Notes under the pieces: model-generated
Database searches by the model: none
The model's input: the letters and a program-made list of their open reading frames with translations, nothing else
What the model was told of the DNA's origin: nothing
Part shown: positions 51,158 through 60,307 of the stretch, one piece after another
Layout of the letters: every line of letters starts with the position of its first letter
How positions within the stretch are numbered: position 1 is the stretch's first letter
Position numbers and translations under genes: made by a program
Origin: Planctomycetota bacterium
GTDB lineage: Bacteria; Planctomycetota; UBA8108; UBA1146; JAJFFE01
DNA length: 63,320 bases
Direction of reading: 5' to 3'
NCBI GenBank assembly: GCA_021776775.1
Contig: JAJFFE010000163.1
Location: 1-63,320, forward strand

Positions 51158-53323
51158 ATGCGTTTCTCGACATCGATCCTCACCACCACGGTGCTTACGC
51201 TTTTGCTGGTCTCTGTCTCCCCGGTTCTGGCCCAGGACATCATTTTCCTTACCGGCGGTGCGGCTGATAGCGCGCTACAACAGGAGGTCGAGAGTGTGAC
51301 GGGTGGGTCGTTCACCCACCGCTCGATCGGTGGATCGCTGCCGACGCTCGATGAACTCGACGCCGCCGATTTGGTCTACGTTCTGCCCGACGGTCCCATT
51401 GCCAACGCCTCGGCGCTCGGCGACGTGTTGGCCGACTTCGTCGACGAGCGTTCCGGTCGAGTCATGCTCGGCTTCGGCTGCGTGAACCACCTTGCGGGTC
51501 GAATCATGTCGTCGGGCTATTCGCCGGTGCTCTCGTCCGGGCCCGGTATGGTCGGCTACACGAGCTACGACGGGACCGTGGCGACGCGCACGGGGCTCTA
51601 CGACTGTGTGTCCGACTTCTCGACGTACTACCGCAACGACCTGACGGCGTTCGGCGGTGGACGTATCGACGGTCGTTACGAGGATGGCCGCGTCGCTCAC
51701 GCGTACCGTCCGGACATGCGTGTGGTCTATCAGAACGGCGTGCCGCAGTACGGAACGGAGCCGGGTAGCGGTCAGTGGGCGGAGATCTTCGCCAACGCGC
51801 TGCGAATCATGAAGCCGCGACGCGCACTCGTCGCTGACTTCGGCACGCTTCAGAACACCTTCTGGCACGCCGCCGAGAATCTCGGTTTCACCACCGTCGT
51901 TGTTACCAACGAAGCGGACTTCCTTTCCCAGGTCTACTTGGGGCAGTGGGACGTCGTCGCGGTCGAGGCTGCGTTCAACTTGATCACGCCGGGCGTCGCC
52001 AATGCACTCGACACGGTCATCGGACTCGACGTTCCCGTCATGCTCAGCTACTTCGATCTCGACGGCAGCCTGGGTGGCGCCGCCGCCGCGACGCTTCGTG
52101 AGACGTTTGGTATTGGGACCGCGATCGATCGAATCGAGCCGGACCAGCTCTACAACTGGTTCCCCGGTAACCCGCTGTGGAGTGTTCCGAACATGATCAC
52201 GTCTATGCCGGTCGCCACCGACAGCGCGTTCGACAACGGCGACCGACTGACGGTGGCCTCCGGGGCACGCATGGTTTCTGGGGCCACGGCGTACGCTAGC
52301 GTCGGCCAGGGCCGCGTGATCATTGCCAACAACGGCCTCTCGATCGTGAACAGTGTTCTGTTCGACGACTACAACCCGACTCAAGCGACAGACTTTGCCG
52401 AGAACCAGATCACCTATCTGACCAAGCGTTCGATCTTTCGAACTCTCGTGATCAACGGCGGAGAGCGGGAGCTCGCTCGCCGCGCGATCGAGCGACGGGG
52501 TAGCGCCGCCACTGCGGTTTCGACCGCGCTCGAAGCCGAGTTCGAACTCGACACCAACGATTGGCAGCGAATCGTCGTCGACGCACCCGACTTCGCCATG
52601 ACTCCAAACCTGTTCGATCACCTCGTCGCTCACATTGTCAGCGGAGGTGAGCTGCACGTGACGTGCTCGGAGATCACTTCGGCCGACGGTGAAGGCCTGG
52701 TGGAGGCGTTGGGACTGCTCGCTGCGACTCTGTCGACACCGGCGGCGCCGGCCTACGTCTGGGAGCCCGGTGCGAACATGTTCAACTCGCCGCACTCGAT
52801 TCCGTCGGTGATCGCTCCGATCGGCTCGGCGACTCACCCGTTCGGCTCGGTGGTTCTCACTCCGACCGCTAGTGCTGACGCGTTGGCCGGTTTCACGGCG
52901 GGTCCGAGTGGCTCGGCGGCGACCGTGGTTGGCAGCTCGGGACGAACCGTGATCAACGGCTTCCATTACGACGATCACGATCCGTGCGTCATGCTCGAGT
53001 TGATCGAAAACCAGCTCAGCGGACTTGGTACGACGGTGGTCCTGACGACTCCGTTCATGCGTGGCGACTGTAACGCTGACGCCGCGTTCGATATCTCCGA
53101 CCCGCTGTCGCTACTCAGTTTCTTGTTCTCGGGAGCGAGCGAGTTGAGCTGTTCGAACGCTTGCGACGCGAACGACGACGGCAGTGTCGAAGTGTCGGAC
53201 GTCGTCGCTAGCTTGTCTCGGCTGTTCGTGCCGGGGACGGCCCCGCTTCCCGCTCCGTTCGACAGCTGCGGGGCGGACCCCACGGTCGGCTCGCTCAGCT
53301 GCGTATCGAGCGCTTGCCCGTAA
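51158..53323 (+). CDS. Secreted protein with C-terminal dockerin-like module
   Basis: The 721-residue product has a signal peptide (cleavage near VLAQD). Residues about 30-640 are an unrecognised alpha/beta region with repeated 'GRVxxxNNGxS'-like and 'VxVAxPDFAMTPNLF'-like segments, possibly a glutamine amidotransferase-like (ThuA) fold by general look only. The dockerin-like module at about 645-721 has 'GDCNADAAFDISD' and 'DANDDGSVEVSD'; the first loop lacks the usual Gly after Asp. GGAAG precedes the ATG. A terminator follows. Likely extracellular. Confidence 0.72.
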   Translation: MRFSTSILTTTVLTLLLVSVSPVLAQDIIFLTGGAADSALQQEVESVTGGSFTHRSIGGSLPTLDELDAADLVYVLPDGPIANASALGDVLADFVDERSGRVMLGFGCVNHLAGRIMSSGYSPVLSSGPGMVGYTSYDGTVATRTGLYDCVSDFSTYYRNDLTAFGGGRIDGRYEDGRVAHAYRPDMRVVYQNGVPQYGTEPGSGQWAEIFANALRIMKPRRALVADFGTLQNTFWHAAENLGFTTVVVTNEADFLSQVYLGQWDVVAVEAAFNLITPGVANALDTVIGLDVPVMLSYFDLDGSLGGAAAATLRETFGIGTAIDRIEPDQLYNWFPGNPLWSVPNMITSMPVATDSAFDNGDRLTVASGARMVSGATAYASVGQGRVIIANNGLSIVNSVLFDDYNPTQATDFAENQITYLTKRSIFRTLVINGGERELARRAIERRGSAATAVSTALEAEFELDTNDWQRIVVDAPDFAMTPNLFDHLVAHIVSGGELHVTCSEITSADGEGLVEALGLLAATLSTPAAPAYVWEPGANMFNSPHSIPSVIAPIGSATHPFGSVVLTPTASADALAGFTAGPSGSAATVVGSSGRTVINGFHYDDHDPCVMLELIENQLSGLGTTVVLTTPFMRGDCNADAAFDISDPLSLLSFLFSGASELSCSNACDANDDGSVEVSDVVASLSRLFVPGTAPLPAPFDSCGADPTVGSLSCVSSACP

Positions 53324-53354
53324 GTACCGCTCGTTCTTCCTCGTCGAAAATCTT

Positions 53355-53393
53355 GGCCCGTGGTCGTCACGTTTGTGGCGGCCACGGGCCTTT
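53355..53393 (+). terminator. Terminator after the dockerin-like gene
   Basis: Nine-base perfect arms (53355-53363 and 53382-53390) are followed by TTT. The T-run is short, but the position 30 bases past the stop is right. Confidence 0.65.
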
Positions 53394-53532
53394 CAGTTCG
53401 ATCGTGAGATCTCCGGGAATGTTCAGGTGGTCGGGAGGGTCCGGCCAAGGCTATGTAATCCCGGCCGGGGATGAGAATGCGACACGGCGCTCACTGGGCC
53501 CAGACTGGTCTCTTTGCACTTCGCGATGGGTG

Positions 53533-54069
53533 TTAGCGGTTATCGTCGCGTAGTTCGTCGTGAGCGATTGGGTCTTTGCCCTCGAGATCTTTGATCCACC
53601 CGAGCTGCTCGGCGCCCGGATCGTAAAGGGCGACGAGCGCACCGGTCAGATCGATTCGTTCGTGATCCGAATACTTCGAGAGCGTGGATTCGTCCCACTT
53701 CGAAACGACTGCGACCACGCTGTGCTCGTCTTCGATAGCCGCGATGCGATCTTGAACGTGAGCGAGGAGATCGTCGACCGACGCGGTTCCGAATCCTTGT
53801 CGGTGCATCTTCGCCTGCTGCTCTTTCATCGAGGTCTCGATTTCGGAGACTCGTTGTTGATCGCCGCGCGCTTTGGCGTCGTTGTACTCTTCGACGATTG
53901 GGGCTTGTTCGGCAGAGAAAAATTTGGACCCAGAGAAGGCGATGGCAATCGCTCGCGAGTCGTAGGTTCCTACGCGTGCCGAGGGCTTGGCCGCAGGATC
54001 GGCCGAGGCTTGTCCAGTGCAGCAGGCGGAGATTCCGAAAAGTGCGAAGATGGCTAGGCGAGTGAGCAT
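53533..54069 (-). CDS. Small exported lipoprotein of unknown function
   Basis: The 178-residue protein has a leader with 'ISAC', so lipidation is likely. The mature part starts 'VGTYDSRAIAIAFSGSKFF', continues as a charged helix ('EYNDAKARGDQQRVSEIETSMKEQQAKM', in parts), and ends with a more ordered region near 'LTGALVALYDPGAEQLGWI'. The helical part suggests a coiled coil like OmpH-type proteins, but this is a shape argument. The ATG at 54069 has GGAAAG somewhat far upstream. It is convergent with the dockerin-like gene. Confidence 0.65.
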   Translation of the reverse strand: MLTRLAIFALFGISACCTGQASADPAAKPSARVGTYDSRAIAIAFSGSKFFSAEQAPIVEEYNDAKARGDQQRVSEIETSMKEQQAKMHRQGFGTASVDDLLAHVQDRIAAIEDEHSVVAVVSKWDESTLSKYSDHERIDLTGALVALYDPGAEQLGWIKDLEGKDPIAHDELRDDNR

Positions 54070-54271
54070 GGCTGGGTTCTTTCCACTTCGGGTTGGAGAA
54101 CGGACTGCGAGGCCGTTAGCCAACACGATGCCAAGGAAGCCAACTTCTGCGCCGCGCGCCGCAAGAGGTAAAGTGTGAGCGGTTTATCGGGGACGCTCGA
54201 GACCAAGCGACCTCCGACATCGTTTTCATCCATCGGACATCCCCTGTCGATATACGGTCGCTCACGACTCG

Positions 54272-57040
54272 CTACTTGAACCGTTTCGGGCGGACGGGAC
54301 CGACCGGGTTGTTGTCGCTGTCGAACAGGCGCGCTTGCAGCCAGCGTCCCGGAACTTCCATCGGGTCGCGGTACACCGGCGACTCGACGGTCGGCGGTTG
54401 TTCATTCTCGGAAACGCGAATCGTCAACCCCGGGTAGTCGCAGGCGAGAGCGACGCGCCGGTCGGCTACTTCCGCGAAGGTCACCGTCGGCCACAACAGA
54501 TCGACTTCGCCGATGCTCAAGTGCTTGCCGTTGTCGAGTCCGGATCGCACCGTCAGTTTGACGTAGCGTGCGGTCACCAACTTGTCGAAGCGTATGCGTT
54601 GCGGGATCTTCTTCTTGAACTCCCCGGTAGCGACGACCGCAGCCGTGTCGAGTTTTTCGGTGGTCTTGGCCGCGGTAACGTCGACGACCTGTGCGGTGCT
54701 GTGAGCCAGGAACAACCCCGAGAACGTCTGCACCGAACCCAAGTCGATCACCAGCGTAAACGGGAACGTGGCGTGTTCGTGCCCCCGGTCGGTGCGCCAC
54801 GGACTACGAGGGATCGAATCGATAGCTCCCTGCGCGCGGCGGTGTGCGGCGGGTTGACCGACCGGGTTTGGCTCGTCGATTTGCCAGCCGACCTTGGCAA
54901 GTTCGAGGTGGAACACGGCGACCGGGCCGCGCTTGCCGTCGGTCGAGATCGTGCGTGCGGAGATCGAGCCACCGTCGTGAATCGCGATCGGCCGCGTGTA
55001 CCGGGGGGATCGTTGCGTGGGTGGCGTTTCGTCGAGCGTGAAGTGAATCGCGGTGCCGGGTACGACCGAGGTGAGTGAGACGCGCCCGTCGCTTTCGCGG
55101 TGGACTTGAACGGCCGAAGGCTCCGTCGGAAGATCGGAGATGTCAAGCCACGATCGATCCTTCGCTCCCGTGATGGCGAGACCGCCGTGCCGTACGCTCA
55201 ACAACGCCGCGAGGGCCGGATTGATCAGCCCTTCGCCGCCCATGTACGGCGATCCCATGTGGGCCGTAGTGTGGCGTAGTCCGTAACCCGGCTGCCACGC
55301 CCCCCCGAATGCCCAATGCCACTCGCGCATGACGTGGCCAAACGCGTTGGCATCGATCTGGGACAAACCGATCAATCCCCAGACGTCGCCGGGGTAGCCG
55401 TACGCGTGGCTGTTGCGCATCCACGCGTGGCGTTCTCGCATGATCTTCGCCATGGCGCTTTGCATGCCGGGCTCGACACCTCGGAGATGCGCCGCCAAAG
55501 CGAACAGCCCCGTGCGCGACCAGAACTCGCCTTTGTCTCGATACGACTGGTTGTAGCCCATGGCTCCGTGACCGCCGTCGGCGGGGTTGGACCACGAGTC
55601 GCGCATGTAGGGGAATATCTTCTTCCACACGCCGCTCTTCACGCCGACGCGATCGGCCAACGCTTCGAAGACAATGACGTGCGTGGCCGGGGCCATGAGT
55701 GCCTTTTGACCATACGGTAGCCCGTTCGGCCCGTGGCCGAGTGCGGCCGTGCCCCACTTCGAAGTGTGCGTGCCACGTTCGACCCAACGCAGCGAACGCT
55801 CCGCCCACGGCAGAACGCGCGCGTCTCCGGTCGCGAGCGCGTACTCCATCAAGAAGATGCCGGAGTACCCCGCGGACCAGTAGCCGAGGTTGCCGAAGCG
55901 GTTCGGTTCATCGAACCGTTTCAGGAACCAGTCGGCGATCTCTTTGATCGCGGCGCGGTCTTGGGGGTCGCGACGGCCGAGCAGCGCCAAGCCGGCGAAC
56001 GACGTTTGAATCCACTCGTTGCCGCCGTTGGCCCAGCGACCGTTCGGCTTGCGCGTGCGTCGAACGAAGTCGATGAGATCGTCGTACAGTTTCGGCGTCA
56101 CGGTGTCGTCGAAGGGGAAGTTGTCCGGGAGTGGAGCGCGCCGGACGAGCGGGAGTGACAACTCGACCGCGGCCGCGCCGCGCATCACCGTCAACCGAAC
56201 GACGGGTGCTTCGTGCGACAGCGCCCGCTCGCCCGCTCGCCCGAGCACGCTCTCATGACTGAAGCGAAACCAGTCGTGTCCCGGGCCGCAGCTGTTGACC
56301 GGGAGGTCGACGCCGTCGACGGCGATGATGACGTCGCCGGGGACCAGTCCCGCTTGGGCGGCGGGACCGCCAGCCCGAACCGATTGAACCGGCAGGGGAA
56401 TGGTCTGGTGCTCGGTGTACGCCGAAAAACCCAAGGCGCCCGACTCCAGTCGATCCGGACCGTGAAAGCCGTTCGGCTTGGCGAACACCATGCCCTTGGG
56501 ATCGGTGGGTAAGCGGACCCAGCGGAAGTCGTCGACGACGACGGAACCTTCACCGGTGGCTCGAATCGAGACCTTCCACTCGCCGGCGACCATCGCCTTC
56601 GCGGGGACGCCGACCCACACTTGCGACATACCGGGACCGACCGCTTTGCTTGTCGAGTGCACCGCGCCCGACGGCGGCGTCAGAGTCACGGTTACGACTC
56701 CATTGCTGGCAGCGCGCACCACTTCGACCGAGGCGATCCCGCACCACGACTGCGGGTTCTTGATCGCCGGTCGCCCCTTGCGCGCGGTGAGTGTCGGTAC
56801 TTCGACGGTGGTGGATAGCGATGCGTTAGCGGGGAGTTCGATCGAGAAGTCGTCGTCGGAGAAGACCCAGGTCGCGTTACCGTCGACGGCCCACTTCTTC
56901 AGCACGACCGCCGTACCCGCCTCGGGCTTGCGTCCGTTGAACTTCGAACCGGGTACCTTGATGTCATTCGCGTGCACAGGGGCAGCCACGGAGAGAATGG
57001 CTGCGAGTAACAACAGTGGCTGGGTGATTGTGGTCTTCAT
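54272..57040 (-). CDS. DUF6288-like large secreted protein with PDZ and C-terminal beta domains
   Basis: The 922-residue product has a signal peptide (about 1-24). An N-terminal beta region is followed by a PDZ domain (about 215-285, 'GPAAQAGLVPGDVIIAVDG'). A helical toroid-like region follows (about 310-620, 'GNEWIQTSFAGLALLGRRDP', 'GNLGYWSAGYSGIFLMEYAL'). The C-terminus has a chitobiase-like segment ('HFTLDETPPTQRSPRYT') and an F5/8-type domain (about 740-850). The PDZ plus toroid order matches DUF6288. ATG follows CGAGGAA. A carbohydrate role is inferred from the C-terminal domains. Confidence 0.82.
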   Translation of the reverse strand: MKTTITQPLLLLAAILSVAAPVHANDIKVPGSKFNGRKPEAGTAVVLKKWAVDGNATWVFSDDDFSIELPANASLSTTVEVPTLTARKGRPAIKNPQSWCGIASVEVVRAASNGVVTVTLTPPSGAVHSTSKAVGPGMSQVWVGVPAKAMVAGEWKVSIRATGEGSVVVDDFRWVRLPTDPKGMVFAKPNGFHGPDRLESGALGFSAYTEHQTIPLPVQSVRAGGPAAQAGLVPGDVIIAVDGVDLPVNSCGPGHDWFRFSHESVLGRAGERALSHEAPVVRLTVMRGAAAVELSLPLVRRAPLPDNFPFDDTVTPKLYDDLIDFVRRTRKPNGRWANGGNEWIQTSFAGLALLGRRDPQDRAAIKEIADWFLKRFDEPNRFGNLGYWSAGYSGIFLMEYALATGDARVLPWAERSLRWVERGTHTSKWGTAALGHGPNGLPYGQKALMAPATHVIVFEALADRVGVKSGVWKKIFPYMRDSWSNPADGGHGAMGYNQSYRDKGEFWSRTGLFALAAHLRGVEPGMQSAMAKIMRERHAWMRNSHAYGYPGDVWGLIGLSQIDANAFGHVMREWHWAFGGAWQPGYGLRHTTAHMGSPYMGGEGLINPALAALLSVRHGGLAITGAKDRSWLDISDLPTEPSAVQVHRESDGRVSLTSVVPGTAIHFTLDETPPTQRSPRYTRPIAIHDGGSISARTISTDGKRGPVAVFHLELAKVGWQIDEPNPVGQPAAHRRAQGAIDSIPRSPWRTDRGHEHATFPFTLVIDLGSVQTFSGLFLAHSTAQVVDVTAAKTTEKLDTAAVVATGEFKKKIPQRIRFDKLVTARYVKLTVRSGLDNGKHLSIGEVDLLWPTVTFAEVADRRVALACDYPGLTIRVSENEQPPTVESPVYRDPMEVPGRWLQARLFDSDNNPVGPVRPKRFK

Positions 57041-57170
57041 GGATTCCTCGTTTCGAAGCGATCCAGGATACCGATTTCTCGACGTACCGGAGCGGTCGAT
57101 CGAAATGAGGTGACGGTCCGAATGTCACTGCCTGTTTCGGAGGTCTCAGACCGTCGTTCCGGGCGCAGAG

Positions 57171-59039
57171 TCAGGCCGGAAACCGTCCGCCGTTCTCGCG
57201 CAGGATCCCCAAGAACGCTTGCACGGCGGGGCGGTGTTGCCGCGAGCGGGTCACCAGGAAGTCGTACTGTTCTTCGCGCAGCGGTTCGAAGGCGAGGTCG
57301 TAGAGCTCGGCGACACTTTCGATAGCGACTCCCCAATCGGCACGACCCTGAGCGATCGCGGCGGCGACGGCGTTGTGGCTCTTCGCTTCGTAGTGGTAGC
57401 CGCGCGGACGTTCGTCTTCTTCCAGCGACTCACTGAGCAGTTCATCGATCAACACTCGCGTGCCCGACCCCCGGTTGCGGTTGATCATCATCGCCGTCTT
57501 CGGATCGGGCCGCGCTTCGCCTCGTCGGTAGATCACTCCCTGTTGGCGACCGTAGCCGCGTTCCAAGTCGACAGCGCCCTTGACGAACGGCGAGTTGTAG
57601 TTGCCGTCTTGGTCGCACAAGTGCACGCCAGCGATGTCGCACTCGCCGCGCTCGGCGGCGAGGAATCCGCCTTGGCTACCGACGGTGATGGTCTTGGATG
57701 TGAACCCCTCGGTGCGTAGCTGCGACAGCAATCGATCGAGGCCGACGCAGTGACTACCGATGACGACGAGGTCGGCCGGTCGGATGTCGCGGCCGAGGAG
57801 CCGCACCTGGACTTCAGCGTTCTTTTCGACGAACTCTTCGTGCCGGCCGAACGTCACGAAGCCGTCGGCCCGTGAGAACGAGGTGATGCTGCCGGACCCT
57901 TTGCCCATCGGGTACGCGACCCACCCCGCGTCGCTTTCGAGCAGGGTGACTAGCAGGAACTCGGCGCGGCCGGAGTCGAACTCGATCCGCATCGGCATGC
58001 GGGCGGTCACTTCGCCGTGTGTTTTCTGCGGTGCGCCGGTCAGCGTGGTCAGGATCGGAATCACGAACTCGTGAAACGTGAAGACGGCGCTGGTGGGAAA
58101 GCCCGGCAGTACGGCAACCGGCTTGCCTTCGTGGTGGGCAAGGCAGAGCGGCTTGCCGGGTCGCACGGCGACGCCGTGACAAACCACCGTGGCGAGTTCC
58201 TCGACGATGCGTGCACTGAAATCGCCGCCGCCTTTGGACGTACCGCCCGAGAGGATCAACCCGTCGAACTCGAGCCCTTCAGTGACACGCTTGCGCAGCT
58301 CGTCGGGGTTGTCACCGACGACCCCGAGATCGATCGGCTCGCAGCCGATTTCACGCAACGTGTCGGAGACGATGCGCAAGTTCGAGTCGAACACGAGCCC
58401 CGGTTGCATCGGCTGACCGGGGGCGATGATCTCGTTCCCGGTCGACAACACCGCGATGCGTGGCCGGCGGTAGACTTCGATCCGGTCGAAACCGAGCGCG
58501 GCAATGGTGCCTGTTTCGCGCGCGGTCAATGGCGTGCCTTCGCGCACGACCACTTCGCCGCGGGCGATGTCGCTACCGGCGAAGCTGACGGCGTTGCCCG
58601 GGGCGATCGCTCGTTGTGCTTCGATCGCACCTTGTTCTTTGCCGGAGCCGGTGACCGCGACGTGCTCGATCATGATGATGGCGTCGGCGCCGCGCGGGAC
58701 CATGCCGCCGGTGGCGATTTCGATCGCATGGCCCGGTGTGACTTCTTGTTCGGGCGCGACCCCCGGTTCGATGACGCCGCCGATCAAGCTCAGCGGTTTC
58801 GGGGTCGACTCGCTCGCCCCGAAGGAGTCGGCTGCTTGGATGGCGAAACCGTCGACGTTGGAACGGTCGAAGCCGGGGACGTCGACGGGGGCGAGCAGGT
58901 CGTTCGCGAGGATTCGACCGCTGGCGTCGGCGAGCGGTACCGTTTCGCTACCGACGGGCGTCAGGTTCAACGCGTCACGGAAGCGGCGGTGCGCCTCGTC
59001 GGCGTCGATCACTTCGAGGAACTCTCGTCGCTCACTCAT
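57171..59039 (-). CDS. MoeA fused to a periplasmic-binding-protein-like domain (MoeA-PBP)
   Basis: The 622-residue protein has a MoeA domain (1-405): 'VPGFDRSNVDGFAI', 'MVPRGADAIIMIE', 'LSTGNEI', 'LSGGTSKGG' and 'LPGFPTSAVFTFHEF'. A LysR-substrate/PBP-like domain (about 425-622) follows with 'MMINRNRGSGTRVLIDELL'-type segments. MoeA inserts molybdate into molybdopterin; the PBP domain may bind molybdate or tungstate and guide that step. The ATG overlaps the stop of the upstream moeA by 8 bases, with GGAGG before it. Third gene of a likely operon with NuoEF and MoeA. Confidence 0.9.
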   Translation of the reverse strand: MSERREFLEVIDADEAHRRFRDALNLTPVGSETVPLADASGRILANDLLAPVDVPGFDRSNVDGFAIQAADSFGASESTPKPLSLIGGVIEPGVAPEQEVTPGHAIEIATGGMVPRGADAIIMIEHVAVTGSGKEQGAIEAQRAIAPGNAVSFAGSDIARGEVVVREGTPLTARETGTIAALGFDRIEVYRRPRIAVLSTGNEIIAPGQPMQPGLVFDSNLRIVSDTLREIGCEPIDLGVVGDNPDELRKRVTEGLEFDGLILSGGTSKGGGDFSARIVEELATVVCHGVAVRPGKPLCLAHHEGKPVAVLPGFPTSAVFTFHEFVIPILTTLTGAPQKTHGEVTARMPMRIEFDSGRAEFLLVTLLESDAGWVAYPMGKGSGSITSFSRADGFVTFGRHEEFVEKNAEVQVRLLGRDIRPADLVVIGSHCVGLDRLLSQLRTEGFTSKTITVGSQGGFLAAERGECDIAGVHLCDQDGNYNSPFVKGAVDLERGYGRQQGVIYRRGEARPDPKTAMMINRNRGSGTRVLIDELLSESLEEDERPRGYHYEAKSHNAVAAAIAQGRADWGVAIESVAELYDLAFEPLREEQYDFLVTRSRQHRPAVQAFLGILRENGGRFPA

Positions 59040-60288
59040 AGAAGAACACCTCCACCAAGGTGCCGGCTGGCACCCCTTCGTCGTCCCGCGGCACGATCAC
59101 GACGCCATCGGCTCGGGTCGTTGACGATAGGATCGAGGCGCCGCTCACCATCAAGGGCAACACGGACGGTGCGTCACTCGTGCCGTCGATCGCGACTCGT
59201 ACGTAGTCGACGCGACCGGCGGTCGACGTGATCTTCTTGGCCAACGGTAGTAACGCTCGTCGGTGCGGCCACGCGCGCGATCGGCCGGAGAGCGCGCGGA
59301 GGGTAGGGCCGGCGAAGAACTCGTAGGCGCACAGGGCGCTGACCGGGTTGCCGGGTAGCAAGAACACCGGGCGGTTGTCGACGAAGCCGATTCCCGTGGG
59401 GCTCGACGGTCGCATGGCTATTCCGTGAAACGCGATCTTGCCGATCTCGCGAACGATCTCGGGGGCGTAGTCTTCTTCGCCCACGGACGATCCGCCGGTC
59501 ACAATAACGACGTCGGCGGGTTGCATGATGGCGTGTCGAATCGAATCTCGATCGTCGTCGACGATGCCGGAGCTCGACAGGACGCCGTCGTCCCGCGCGA
59601 TGAGGGCGGCGAGCATGGGCGTGTTCGAGTCGACGATTTGATGTTCTTTCAGCGTTCCGCCGGGCGGCACCAGTTCGTGGCCCGTCGCAATGATCGTGAC
59701 GGTGGGACGGCGGTAGACGTTCACTTCCGCAATCGTTGTTGCGGCGAGCAGCCCCAAGTCTTGAGCGCGAAGTCGGTGTCCGGCCGTGAACAACGCTGTC
59801 CCTCGTGAGACATCCTCACCGACGAGTCCCACGTGCTTACCCGGGGTGACCGGACCGACGGCCGCGATGGAGTCGTCGTCCGTGGAGCGAGTGCGCTCGA
59901 CTTCCAGCACGGCGTCGGCTCCCGCCGGCAACGGTGCGCCGGTCATAATGCGCACCGCTTGGCCGCGCAACACGGTGCCGGTGAACGCGCGGCCGGGCAG
60001 GGATCGCCCGACTACGGTGAGTGTGGCGGGGCTATACTCTGTCGTACCAAACGTATCTTCGGCGACCACCGCGTACCCATCCATCGCGGATCGATCGAAC
60101 GAGGGGACGGAGATCGGGGAGGTCAGCGACTGCGCGAGGACGCGGCCCAACGCGTGCTTCACGGCGCACGGTTCCGCGGGTAGAGCGGCGATGCGTTGTT
60201 CGAGATACTCGAGGACTTCGGATACATCGGCCCGAGATCGAAAGCCTCGCATGCGCGGGTCTTCGGGTTGCGGGCGGCCGGGCGTCAT
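59032..60288 (-). CDS. moeA: Molybdopterin molybdenumtransferase
   Basis: The 418-residue product shows 'VPSFDRSAMDGYAV', 'MTGAPLPAGADAVLEVE', 'IATGHELV', 'VTGGSSVGEEDY' and 'LLPGNPVSALCAYEFF', the standard MoeA set. It starts at ATG 60288, 19 bases after the NuoEF stop, and its end overlaps the MoeA-PBP gene. Two MoeA-type genes in a row suggest a pair that separates molybdenum and tungsten, or one that handles a special cofactor form. This is inference. Confidence 0.93.
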   Translation of the reverse strand: MTPGRPQPEDPRMRGFRSRADVSEVLEYLEQRIAALPAEPCAVKHALGRVLAQSLTSPISVPSFDRSAMDGYAVVAEDTFGTTEYSPATLTVVGRSLPGRAFTGTVLRGQAVRIMTGAPLPAGADAVLEVERTRSTDDDSIAAVGPVTPGKHVGLVGEDVSRGTALFTAGHRLRAQDLGLLAATTIAEVNVYRRPTVTIIATGHELVPPGGTLKEHQIVDSNTPMLAALIARDDGVLSSSGIVDDDRDSIRHAIMQPADVVIVTGGSSVGEEDYAPEIVREIGKIAFHGIAMRPSSPTGIGFVDNRPVFLLPGNPVSALCAYEFFAGPTLRALSGRSRAWPHRRALLPLAKKITSTAGRVDYVRVAIDGTSDAPSVLPLMVSGASILSSTTRADGVVIVPRDDEGVPAGTLVEVFFYE

Positions 60289-60307
60289 GGCTTCATCGTC
60301 TCGCGTG

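Noticed and set aside
51275..52978. 567-codon open frame on the minus strand
   Set aside because: Antisense shadow of the dockerin-like gene; Arg/Asp/His-biased composition with no domain, typical of GC-rich complementary frames.
58017..59231. 404-codon open frame on the plus strand
   Set aside because: Antisense to MoeA-PBP and MoeA, with no recognisable domain; the sense frames have full family motifs.
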